Of a stretch of DNA of 64,000 nucleotides, positions 10,382 through 20,921 are shown one piece after another (within the stretch, counting starts at the first letter, position 1; each line of letters begins with the position of its first letter). A program made the position numbers and the translations under genes. This DNA is from Rhizaria sp. SCN 62-66 (taxonomy: Eukaryota > Rhizaria, unplaced). Under the pieces are notes generated by a model, which made no database searches, was not told where the DNA came from, and worked only from the letters and a program-made list of their open reading frames with translations. Location: the NCBI GenBank assembly GCA_001724265.1, contig MEDY01000089.1, forward strand, positions 62,001 to 126,000, written 5' to 3'.

Positions 10382-11697
10382 CGGGACGACAGCGAGACTG
10401 TAAGCGCTACTGCACTTGATCAGCCCACACAGTCACCGGAGCTACACAGGCGGCACATGACTTGCCTTTGCAGGCTCACAGTCACTGCGAGCCGATGGAG
10501 ACGGAGATCAGGAGAACTTGCAGTTCGCAAGCTTACGACGGACTAGCTTGCGCGCTGCACTTACACTGGGAGATGTGAGTTGAATCAAAATGACTTAATA
10601 GAAACTAGATTTACCGTTTAGGTGGCAAGAATTGCACTTGGAATCAGCACCCTAAGTGCGTTCGCGGGCAAATACAAGCACCGCATCGTCAATGCATGGA
10701 CTTGTTCGCCTGTCTTTCAGAGGGGCGGGTCAGGCAAGTAATTCGCTGTGAAGTAAGGTTGCGCGGTACCAACAGCAAGACTTGCAGTGCAAATGCTCTT
10801 ATCTTTCAGTGGCTTGGCGCGAAGTGTACGTATGCAGGCATGCTGCGCGGAGATGATGTAAGTATTCGACAGTGCTTAGAGGCAGTGGTCACAGTCGGTA
10901 ATGACTGTGAGCACGCAAAAGCAACTGAGGGACTTACGTAGACACGAGCAGATGCATCCTTGACACTTACAGCGGATGACACACAACAAACAACTAAAGC
11001 ATTACGTGTCCACTAAGAGAGTGATCGCGCAGACAGAGGGACGACAACGGTGAAAAGTAACGGTATAAAGACGTAGTTTCGCAAAGCCGAAGGGGGCAGC
11101 GCCCCACACACCCCACACACGCGCAGCCGGTCGCTCACAGTCACCAACGAGAGTGTGCGCACAGTCACTCAACCAGAGAGCGGCTCCGTCACAGTCAGAG
11201 ACGGAGACGGAGAGTCGTGGAGAGAGAAACTGTGACACACATGAACAGAGAAAAAGGATGAGGGTGAAGAATGACAAGACTGAGACTGACGGAAAGAGTG
11301 TGACTCAACGTGACTAGACTGACTGTGAGCGGCGACAGCATGGGGGAAAAAGTTGAAAAGGGGTGTTTTGCGCCGAGGTTCGCATACAAGTACACAGCAA
11401 GAGTGGCAACAAGAGAGGCGTGATGTTGATACTGGCGTTGCTTGGGCGAGACTGGAGCAGAAACAGAGAATATACTATCAAACGAGAGAGTCATAACAAA
11501 CAAACAAACAACTGAGTTGGAGTTGTTCGAATAGAAATGACATTTCAAGATTGACAGCGGAGAATAACGTGATTGCATTTAGCAGAAGTAGCAATGGCAC
11601 TTGCAAGGTCAGCAACAGCAACAACAGGGAGTAGCAGCATCAGCAGCCGGCGAGTAGACACGAGAGAGCGCCAAGTAGAAGGTGAGAAGACTCGACC

Positions 11698-13614
11698 TTA
11701 CGCACTCACATACCCACACTCGCCCTCAACCTCCGGCCCCGCCGCAGCCCCGCTCCAGTCAACCGCGGACTGGGCCTGCATCTGCACGGACTGTGCGTAG
11801 AGGGCGCGGCGCGCGTCGGCGTCGGAGAGCACGTCCCTGCCGCCGCTGGCGACGAAGCGCGCGACCTGCACGCGTAGCAGCGCGGGGACCTCGGCGGCGG
11901 GCGTGGTGGGGGTCGCCGCGGCCGTGGGGTGCGTGTAGTGGCAGCACACAAGCGCGAGCTTGCCGCGGCACGGGATCTGCTGCGCCCAGTGCGGGCCGAG
12001 CGAGTGGTAGAGCTGCGCCTGCGCGTGCGCCATCTGGACCCAGGAGTTGACCATGCCGGTGATCATGGGCAGCGAGTCGTCGACGAACCACACCGTGCGG
12101 TCGGGGCACCCGCGGCCGCCGTCGTCCGCGGCCGGGTGCTGGCCGTGGGCAGAGTGGCCGTGGGCAGAGTCAGTGTTGTTGTTGCTGTAGTTGTTGTCCC
12201 AAGAGATCCAGCCGTGCTCGAGCAGACGCTGGAACACCACGCCCTTGTCCAGCGCGGCGCCAGTCACGCCCGCGCTAGAGCCAGAGCTCGAGCTGCTGTT
12301 GGCGCCAGCGCTGGAGCTGGTACTGGTGTTGCTCATGGTGTATCCGCAGTAGACGATGCCGTCGACGACGGCGGCGCCCGTGGCGGGCTCCACGGCGCGG
12401 CGCGGCAGCGAAGCCGGCGCGGCGCGCGCCAGGTCGATGCCCAGCTCGGCCAGAGACGCCGTCGTCGCGGCCGCCATCGAGGGCGAGCGTGCAGTCAGGC
12501 CGAAGACCTTGACGCCGCGGTCCTGAAGCGAGAAAAACAAAACAGAATAAACCAAGGGGTATATGCATAAGGATGAGTGATTAGTGGGATAAATCTAATA
12601 CATTAAAATTTAAACAGCAGTATACATTTCAGTTATACAATTCATAATCGTAAAATGACATCGCGTTCTTTGTGAGCAACACAGCGCTTGTGTCAGTCAG
12701 TTCAGAGTTCAAAGAGAGAAAGAGAAAGACGGGGTCGAGCGTACCTGCAGAGCGCGAACAACGTGCGCGGTGTCATCTTCGGCGAGCGTGAAGGCCTTGA
12801 CGTGCGCGTACAGCGCCGACACCAGCCGCTGCTTGTCCGCCAGCGACAGCTGAGACTGCGACTGGGGCTGCGAGGCGTCAGCGCTGCCGTCACCGCTCGC
12901 GGCGGCGGCGGGGGAGCGTTGAAGGTGCGCCTGGAGCGCGCGGAGCCCGTCGGGGGAGAGCAGCGAGCAGGCGTAGTGGCGCTTCTTGACCAGCGTGTCG
13001 TCGATGTCGAGCGCCACCAGCGCGCCGGGGGCCACGTACTGCAGCAGCGAGGCCAGGCGCGAGAGCGCGAACATGGCGTGCGACGGAACAGACTGGCGCG
13101 CGCAGAACGCGGGGGCGGCAGCGGGCTCGGCGGCGGCGGCGGCGGGGGCGGGGGCGGCGGCGATGGACTGGGTGTTGTTGCTGTTGGCGGTGTCGAGGAC
13201 GGACGGGACGGAGGCTGAGGAGGGCGCAGGCGCGAGCGACGGGCATGTGCTGGCGCCGTCGTCGTCATCACCATCGTCGTCGTGGGCGCCGAGGGCGGCG
13301 ACGTTGCTGGTGCTGTCGCCGCTGCCGTTGCTGCCGTCCGAGTTAGTGCTGCTGACGGAGCGGGCGTCCGAGTCGTCGTCGTCCTCGTCCTCGTAGCGGA
13401 TCACGTACTTCTGCGAGCTGGAGCGCGCGCCAAAGCCGCTGCCGGAGACAAGGCCAGCGGCGGAGGACGCGGCGGCGGACGCGGAGGCGAGGGAGGCCTT
13501 GTTGTAGGGGGAGAGAGCGGCGCGAGAGACGGTAATGTGGCGAGGGGAAGTGGCCAGAATGTGGCGCCGGTCGCGGCTCACCCAGACCTTGTTGTGGCCG
13601 GATTGGTACTTCAT
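11698..13614 (-). CDS. HAD-fold protein of the DUF2608 type (two exons)
   Basis: Exon 1 is 13614-12745 and exon 2 is 12522-11698, with a phase-0 intron of 222 nt (donor GTACGC, acceptor CTTCAG). The product is 564 residues. Residues 1-180 are low complexity with Asp-rich and Ala-rich runs. The catalytic fold follows: motif I LDIDDTLV with Asp203/Asp205, motif II GLTARS with Thr300 just after the intron, a Lys-containing DKGVVFQRLL segment, and motif IV WFVDD. The order and spacing match haloacid-dehalogenase phosphatases and resemble DUF2608 proteins known mainly from Legionella- and Chlamydia-type bacteria and some protists. The substrate is unknown. A donor-like GTATGT occurs six codons before the TAA, so a further 3' exon is possible. 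The family call is from motif recall, not a search. Confidence 0.7.
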
Positions 13615-14675
13615 TGGGCGTGTAAAGAAGGCTTAAAGCTTAGACAAAGCTTCAAAGGTGGTCGGAGGGGAAGGATAGCGCTTGCTTGGTGCCTGGAAGG
13701 AAGGCTGGTTGGGGGGCTTCTGGGGAAGCGACCAGACCAAGAAAAGCGGGAAGAAGAACGACAGTCGGTGCAAACAAGCAAAACCAAACGTAACTCACTA
13801 AACCAGATAATTCCGGTCTTTTGTTAGTGAGCTAGGTTGGTTTCACACTGTAGCGGACGGCGAAAGAAAAGGTCTAGGAAAAACCGCTCGTCTTTCGTGG
13901 TTGTTTGCTCGGTCCACGGTGCGGTCAAAAGACGTCGATTTTTCGCGAACCGGTCCAGGTCGCGGTCATTTCTGTCTTTCGATACTATGGAGCACGTTAA
14001 ACAAAAGTAATCTTCCTAAAAGTATAAAGTGATTATTTAATTACATTTGGCATACACATAACACACTGTATCATTGCATGCTCCGCAATACTGCGCCTTA
14101 TAAACCAGATTATTTACTTTCACCACAAACGTTTTTCGTTTATTCTTCGACTGACTGGTGACAATTCTCTACAAATTCAAGTCGTGACGTGTCATAAAAG
14201 GCTTCGCTAGAGTTAACCAACGGGTATACGTCGTGGCATCTGCGTATAAACGACTCATATCTCGCATTGGTGTGATTGGCCATGCTTAGTCGGTGTATTG
14301 CGAGTGTTGCTGTGCACCTTTCGTTGTGACTCTGAAAAGAATCCATCAAGATCAAAGACACATAGCTCGAATCTATAAACACACACAAGCACAGCAATCT
14401 TGCATTAGTTAGGCTATTCGTACATTCCACTGGTTAGTCGACCTCACACTGTCGATGCAACACTTGCACCGGAAGTCACAGCCGAAGACGTTCTTCGACT
14501 ATATAACATGTTTAGAGCGCGTACGATTTCGCTCTCTCCAAAACCGCGTTCACACAATACAGACACATAATCGTTCAGACCTCCATGTTTTGGATTCGAC
14601 CAACAAGATCTCTAAGATGTGTCCACGACATCCGCATGAACACATTAAACATCAGCACAAGCAGCAGCCCCCACT
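13615..14675. other. Spacer upstream of the HAD gene
   Basis: The right part (about 14000-14450) is AT-rich with only short open frames such as 14140-14430 (-), which has no recognisable motif. Between 13814 and 13967 the pentamer CGGTC occurs five times, just upstream of the HAD gene ATG, so part of that stretch may be promoter. No gene is supported. Confidence 0.5.
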
Positions 14676-15608
14676 CTACCGGCGGCCGCTCACCCCGTCG
14701 GCGAGCGTGGGCGACACGCTGGCGAGCCGCTCAACCAGCGCGGCGTAGAGCTGGTCGTGCTCGGGGTCGGCGAGGGCGCCCAGCTCCTTCAGCTTGCGCA
14801 GTTGCGTCAGGCGCTCCGCCGTGAACACGCGCTCGACGGTGTCGGCAGCGGGCAGGGCGGCGGCGGCGGCCAACAGGTGCAGCATGTCCGCGCGCGCGGC
14901 GTCAACCGAGGTGCAGAGGCCCAGCGCGAACTCGAGCGCGGGGCTCAGCGCCACGGCTTCGATGTCGGCGGCGTAGCGCGCCTGGTTCTTGCGGAGGATC
15001 TGCGACAACACACGGAGCGCCGTTTGGCTGAGCTTGAAGGCCTCGTGCGCGAGGTTCGCGCTGGGCACGGCGGCGGCCAGCGCGGCGCGCAGCGCGGCCA
15101 CGATGTCGTCGCGCGCGTCGTCGGACAAGGCCGGCGCGTCGGGGGAAAGGACGAGCGCGCTCAGGACGTCAGTGATCGCTCGCGACTCCTCAATCCGCGC
15201 CGATTCATCGATATTGCGGCGGAGGCGCGCGGTGAGCTTGGCGAGTGTCGCGGGGGTCGCCAGGCGCGCACCAGTGGCCGCATTGGTGCGCGTAATCTTG
15301 GCGAGAGAGCCGAGGAGCAGCGCCTTGGCGCTCTCCTGGTGCGGGCTCGCGAGCAGCTCACACACGGTCTCGACGAGGCCGCTGTCGAGAAGTGCGGCAC
15401 AGCCAGCGGCGGTGCGGGTGAAGCAGACCAGGACCCCAGCCACAATCTCGGACCCGCGCGAAAGCGCGTTGTCGTCCATTGCGGAGACGAGCAGCTTGAA
15501 CAGCGAGGGGAACGTGTTGTTCTCGATGCACAACTGCAAGAGCTTCGCAAAATCCTCCTCCGTCTCGGCCTCATCAACATCGAAACGGAGTTTGCTGGCC
15601 ATAAACAT
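14676..15608 (-). CDS. ARM/HEAT-like helical repeat protein
   Basis: Intronless, 310 residues, starting MFMASKLRFDVDEAETEEDF; a second in-frame Met lies two codons in. It is built of amphipathic helix pairs typical of armadillo/HEAT folds: AKLLQLCIENNTFPSLFKLL, then a segment with AALLDSGLVETVCELLASP, then TALRVLSQILRKN and others. The phrase LLDSGLVETVCELL is the classic ARM pattern in which one unit or site at a time is lost from a list. There are no catalytic motifs and little low-complexity sequence, unusual for this window. It is probably a cytosolic scaffold or adaptor, but I do not recognise the family. It ends at a TAG. Its 5' end faces the probable pseudogene at 15770-17034, also helical-repeat-like, without obvious sequence identity. 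Confidence 0.75.
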   Translation of the reverse strand: MFMASKLRFDVDEAETEEDFAKLLQLCIENNTFPSLFKLLVSAMDDNALSRGSEIVAGVLVCFTRTAAGCAALLDSGLVETVCELLASPHQESAKALLLGSLAKITRTNAATGARLATPATLAKLTARLRRNIDESARIEESRAITDVLSALVLSPDAPALSDDARDDIVAALRAALAAAVPSANLAHEAFKLSQTALRVLSQILRKNQARYAADIEAVALSPALEFALGLCTSVDAARADMLHLLAAAAALPAADTVERVFTAERLTQLRKLKELGALADPEHDQLYAALVERLASVSPTLADGVSGRR

Positions 15609-15769
15609 GGCTTCTGAGCCAGACAGCGTAGCGATCCCCTTTAATGTTGGCTAGACAGCCCAGACATGAATAGGCATTCTAGTTCGTTGCCGAATGAAGA
15701 GTGTGTCGCGAATAAAACGAGAGGAGGTGAGCCCGCTGTAGGAAGGCGACGATTTCAGGATTTCGGGTA

Positions 15770-17034
15770 CTAGCTCAGTATGATAAACAGCAACAAGCCA
15801 GGTGAAATTTCGAGATTATATACAAAGCATAGATTATTCTTCGAATACACAACCAAATAGCGACATGACGTGCAATTTGCAGATTTATATGGGCAGTTGA
15901 ATCTGGAGAAGAGGCACCTGTCGCAGTCTGCTATGTCAGACCTCGTGACGACTTGAAGAAGTGCTTTTAAGTCCTCAGTGTCGATGATCAGCTCCAGTAG
16001 CAACAGACAGTAGTATTTTTGTACCTTATTGGCATTGACCCTGCCATATGTTTGACTTAATTTCCGATAGGATATTTTATAAGTACGACTGTTGTAGCTA
16101 TCATTAATGACAGTATTGCAGACGACAACAATGGAGCTTGACTAGCGATTACAATGTCATGCGCGCTTTTCCACGACTCGATGTCAACGCGAGCTATGGG
16201 CGTGGGGGGCTGGAATAACGGCATTAAGCTTTGAACAAAACCACCGTCTAGGATGCGACACGCTAACGTGTGCAAAACGGCGGAAAGGCGTGCAAGAAGG
16301 GCGGTGACCAACTTTGTATGCCTCTTGAAGAGGTTGAGGTCAGAATAGATCTGCCTCAACATTGTAAGGCGCGACACTAAACATATCTGTCCCACTGCTG
16401 CGGTCGATTGTAGAGTTGCCGCGCTGTTTAGCAACTGCCGAAGAGCAACGTATGTGCTACTTGAGATGTGGCTGCTGAACAGTATGAACTCTATCGCGTG
16501 ACTCAGTGCAACAATCTCAAGGCTGGCCGCGTAATGCACATGGCCGCTGTAAAAATGCAGGCAATGACCTACAGAGCGTTGTAGCATGCATGTAATTTGT
16601 CACGGGACTGATTATTCGCGGTCATGGTTGAAAGGGCAGAGATGAGAGATCTACCAATTGTGATACCAGGAAGGAAGCAATGTCGCATGACTAAGCGATC
16701 AAACTAGAGTAGCTAACGATTGTGCTAAGGAGTTTGCAGACGCTAAAAGCCACGTCATCACGGTACACAATGCTGGCGAGAGTGCCGGGTAGGTCAAAAT
16801 TAATGCACATAGGCATGCAGAGCAAAATACGGAGAGAGCGAAGAGCGGGCCATTGCGCTCGTGAATCAGCAAAATGCATTGACAAGATACAACCACATAC
16901 TGCACCAAAGTACATATCGCGCGTGTGTTGCATTGCCAACACGCCGCCAATCATGATTCTCGTAACTCGTGTACCTGCATGTACCTGATGCCCAGTTCAC
17001 AGATAAACCCATAGATACGGCGACTTATCAAAAT
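15770..17034 (-). pseudogene. Possible decayed ARM-like gene
   Basis: Several minus-strand frames in a row read like helical-repeat protein but are broken by stops and frame changes. From the 5' end: a segment containing RRIYGFICELGIRY, a frame change, a segment at 16954-16691 with FDLPGTLASIVYRDDVAFSV, a TAG after SSLIA, a read-on with SCDIASFLVSQLVDLSSL, a frame change, a 176-residue frame at 16587-16057, and a segment ending with LELIIDTEDLKALLQVV near 15960. No GTACG-type introns repair the breaks: one candidate intron would be only about 26 nt. Codon use is AT-tolerant and unlike the neighbours. A genuine multi-exon gene with unusual splice sites is the alternative. Confidence 0.35.
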
Positions 17035-17158
17035 AGTACACTACATTTCAAAGCAAAAATTTACCGCACACGCGCTGAAATACAAACGATCGATTTCATA
17101 GACGTGTAGTTGCGATCAGCAAAACCTCACCTCGCACTCATCTGCCCAAGGATGAATC

Positions 17159-17183
<25 letters not shown>
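17159..17183 (+). repeat. Poly-T run (25 bases)
   Basis: An uninterrupted run of 25 T lies in the spacer between the probable pseudogene and the PIP kinase. It could be a simple mononucleotide repeat or, read on the minus strand, the A-tail of an old retroposed copy. No element boundary is visible. Confidence 0.8.
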
Positions 17184-17190
<7 letters not shown>

Positions 17191-17918
17191 TGCACAAGCT
17201 CAGCGGCTGGCGACTGCATTATTTCGAAGACATCGAGTGCGCGGCGCCCATCATCGAAACGCGACTTGGCGAAAGTATACGATAGGTCTTCTTCACTTCA
17301 CGAGCTTGGATATTTTGTATGCCGTCTTGTGACTGTGTGACTGTGTTTTAATCCACAATTGGCACGGCTGTGTGAGCCGGCGTATGCCGTCACAAGCTTT
17401 GCTTGTTTCTGACTTCCACCCGACCATTTTCGCTCGATGCAAGCTATAACGTCTCTTGCAAGGTATAACCCTAGTTTTAATGTTATTCCCGATGCGTATA
17501 TTGCCTAAGTCCTTCTTTAAACCCCCACCCACCCTTATCTTTCCTTCTCTTTCCTGCCCCAGTCAAGCTCGCCGACTTGAGCCTGACGCGGCCACTGCGA
17601 GAGCCTTACAGTTACGCAAAGCGAGAGCTAAGCACGGCTAGACCCGCAATACTATATCACACACGTTCGCACTTCTTTGTGCGACGAGTTCATTTCGAGC
17701 AGCAACACCTAAGCTCTGTTTTCGAGCCTCTCTTCCCACTAGGAGTTGGAGTCCTGAGTTCGCTTTTCCTCATCGCAAACGATCCCAAGCGGACCCACGC
17801 GCGCACACAGGAGCTAAGCTCGTCGACTAACCCTCTACCGCTCACTTTTGCCCGCTTTTGCGCGCCAGCCTTCCGCTCCTGCCACCCGCTGCACCTACTG
17901 TGAGCACGCGCCTGTCAG

Positions 17919-20845
17919 ATGAGCTCTAAAACTAAGCTTCAGCAACAACCGCAGTTACAGCCCCAGCAGCAGCCCTCGCAGCCCGCCCATGAGCACGATG
18001 CGGCCGGCGCGGACGGCGACGCGCCGGTGTTGGTGACGCCCGAGACGACGGCGGCGATGCGGGCCGCGATGGCACAAATCGCCGTCGCCACACAGGGGCT
18101 CGACGCGTTTGACTCTGACGCCGACGGGGGGTCGGACTCGGGGGTGCACACGGACGACGACGACGACGACCACGAGTATGAACACGAGCTGGACGACCAC
18201 GAGCACGGCCACGACGCTGGCCGCCGGAGCACGCACGGCAAACCGTCTCACCACGGTCACAACGATGGAGTGAAGGCTGCGGCGACTGCGGCTGAGACTG
18301 AGCAAAAGCAGCAGAAGCTCGGACAGGAGGACGAGGAGGAGGACCACGCGATTATCAACGACGACGATGAGCACAACCAGCTCCACAACGCGCACGCGAA
18401 TGTCAGCACCGGAGACAACGCTGCCGTCGCGGTCCCAGTTGTGGTCATCACCAAACCTGCCAAGACGACTGTTACGGCGACGACGGCTGAGACGGCTGAG
18501 ACGGCGGAGACCGGCGGCATGACTGCGAGCACTAGCATGACCACCGTGGGCAACAACAACAACAGCAGTTTTGCCGGCGCCAAGTCCATCTTCCGCCGGC
18601 GCAAGGTCAAGATTCCACGCCACCTCAAGACCAAGCACCGCAAGATCGACCGCGCGCATCCCGAGTTCGAGCTCACCTACGACATGATGCTCGGCATCCG
18701 GACCACGGTCAGCATGGTTGAAGCGAAGCCGCACCACGCGCTCTACCCCAAGGACTACACAGCCGAGATGAAGCTGCGCTTCCCAGGTACGGACTAGAAC
18801 AAACAGAGCACATGAAGACATTGATATCCCATGTTTGCGTTTAAACGTTGATTGAATGTCCAGAATATCACGGCTTACATTTTCTACACTCAACATTCTC
18901 ATCATCCACACACAATCTTTCTTTCCTATCCTTCATTGCGCTATTTCTCTTCTTAGGCAACGGCTCGCCGATGACCCCCGCGCACGCAGCCCGCGACTTC
19001 AAGTTTAAGGACTACTGTCCCGAGGTCTTCCGGCACATCCGCGCCCGGTTCGACATCGATCCGGCGGAGTACCTGCTGTGCGTGTGCGGCAACTTCGAGT
19101 TCCTCGAGTTCATCAGCAACTCTAAGTCGGGCCAGTTCTTCTTCTACTCGCACGACCGGCGCTACATGATCAAGACCGTTTCACAGGGTGAGTCTAAGTT
19201 CCTGCGCAAGATCTTGCCGGAGTACTACGCGCACATCATGGCGCACCCCAACACGCTGCTCACGCGCTTCTTCGGCATGCACCGCGTCAAGCCGCACAAG
19301 AAGCGTGAGCAGCACTTCCTCATCATGGGCTCGGTCTTCTACACTCAACGCACCATGGACCTCGTCTTCGACCTGAAGGGCTCCTCGCAGGTAGGTCGAA
19401 ACTTCTCATTAGAGTCAGAAACGAACAACTTTGCAAAATTCTTCACCGTTCGCTTTTATTATATGACGGTTATATGAAATGTATGATGATTTATTCAATT
19501 GGCGAACACATATCTTGCCATTTCTAACTTTTTTCCCCCTGCTTTTTGTCCCTTTCCCCAGGGCCGCAACGCGACTGAGGCGGAGAAGAAGCAGCAGGGC
19601 GGCTGCGTGCTCAAGGACAACGACTTCGTGGCGATGAACACGCGCCTGTCACTGGGCCCGACGCTGGGCGCGGCGCTGACGCAGCAGATCGCGGCCGACG
19701 TGGCGCTGCTCGAGCGACTCAACATCATGGACTACTCGATGCTGCTCGGCATTCACGACACGGCCGCGCGCGTCGGCGTCGCCCTCCCGGCTCACGTGCT
19801 CTCCCCTAACGGCAGCCATCACGCCGGCGCCGGCGCTGGCGTTGCGGGCGCCGGTGCCGCTGCTGCTGCCGCGGGCGCGGGCACAGGCGCATCTGGGAGC
19901 CCTCATGTAAGTGGCGGCAATCTAAGGGGGTCTGTGTCCGCGCCCGCGTTTATCACGACACACCCCAACAACCCCGTTTTCAACGCCAACAGCAACAACG
20001 GTCACAACAACAACAGCATCGGCAATAGCAACCTAGCTGACCACAGTGCTAGCCCTGCCACAGGTTCGCCGTATGGCCCCGAGACGCCCGGTGTGAACGC
20101 CAACGCTAGCAGCAGCGCCAACGGCCACGGCAACACCAACCAGTTTGCGACCGCGACTGCGAGCGCGAGCGGCGCTAACTCCTCGTTCAGTCTCAACTTT
20201 AACGGCGGCGACGGCGTGAATGCTGGCGGCGATGGCAGCAACGGCGAGTTTGTCTTCAACGGTGACGAGTCCAACCTGGAGGCCCAGGGCCCCCCGGCGG
20301 CCGTTATCGCCGCCGCCGCCGCCGCCTGCGGCATCAGCGCCGCCCACATCAACACGTATACCAACTCCAGCGCTGCCGCTGCCGCTGCCGCCTCGAGCTC
20401 CCCCACGGCCAGCGCCGCGCTGAGCGAGGCCGAGGCTGAGGCGGCCGCGGCAATCGCCGCGCTGTCGCGGTCACTTCTCGAGGTAGTGATTGAGGGCGGC
20501 CACTACTGGTACCTGGGCGGGGTGTACTACGACCACACGGGCACCATCGCGGCCTACGACGACGACGATGACGACGACGGCGACAACGGTGACGACGGCG
20601 ACGCCCAACAGAAGTCCGAGACCGACACCAACGCGAGCGCTGCTGTTGCGACAGAGAGCAGCAGTAGCCTGGCTCTCGGTCAGCTGCCAGCGGTGGCTGA
20701 GGCCGAGGCCGAGGCCGAGGCCGAGACCGCCACCTCATCTGCCTCCACCGACTCGCCTCTCAAGAGTGAGGCGAGGCCTGAGACCAAGTCCAACGCCGAC
20801 GCCGACGCCGACGCTGACGCTGAGACTGAGGCTAAGAAAGCTGGC

Positions 20846-20921
<76 letters not shown>

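Larger units (their letters stand above)
8082..11697. other. 3.6 kb non-coding island
   Basis: No convincing gene on either strand. The open frames here are short, overlap each other and encode biased peptides, such as a Lys-rich frame on the minus strand of the GT-rich tract and a CKCKCK frame at 10265-10546. The DNA is moderate in GC, with a GT-rich tract (9060-9300), several hexanucleotide arrays and many copies of GTAAGTG/CACTTAC and ACTGTGAGC/CACAGTCA words. The last few hundred bases of the left side (8082-8500) are probably the promoter of the zinc-finger gene. An unrecognised non-coding RNA cannot be excluded. Confidence 0.5.
15609..17918. other. Spacer with probable pseudogene, upstream of the PIP kinase
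   Basis: A 2.3 kb AT-rich stretch without an intact gene. The left half contains the chain of broken minus-strand frames described separately. A 25-base T run lies at 17159-17183. From about 17500 the DNA becomes pyrimidine-rich and probably holds the promoter and 5' UTR of the PIP kinase. Confidence 0.5.

Noticed and set aside
10265-10546. Cys-Lys repeat frame, possibly metallothionein-like
   Set aside because: The Cys-Lys run comes from the TGTAAG hexanucleotide array; the remainder of the frame shows no metallothionein spacing.
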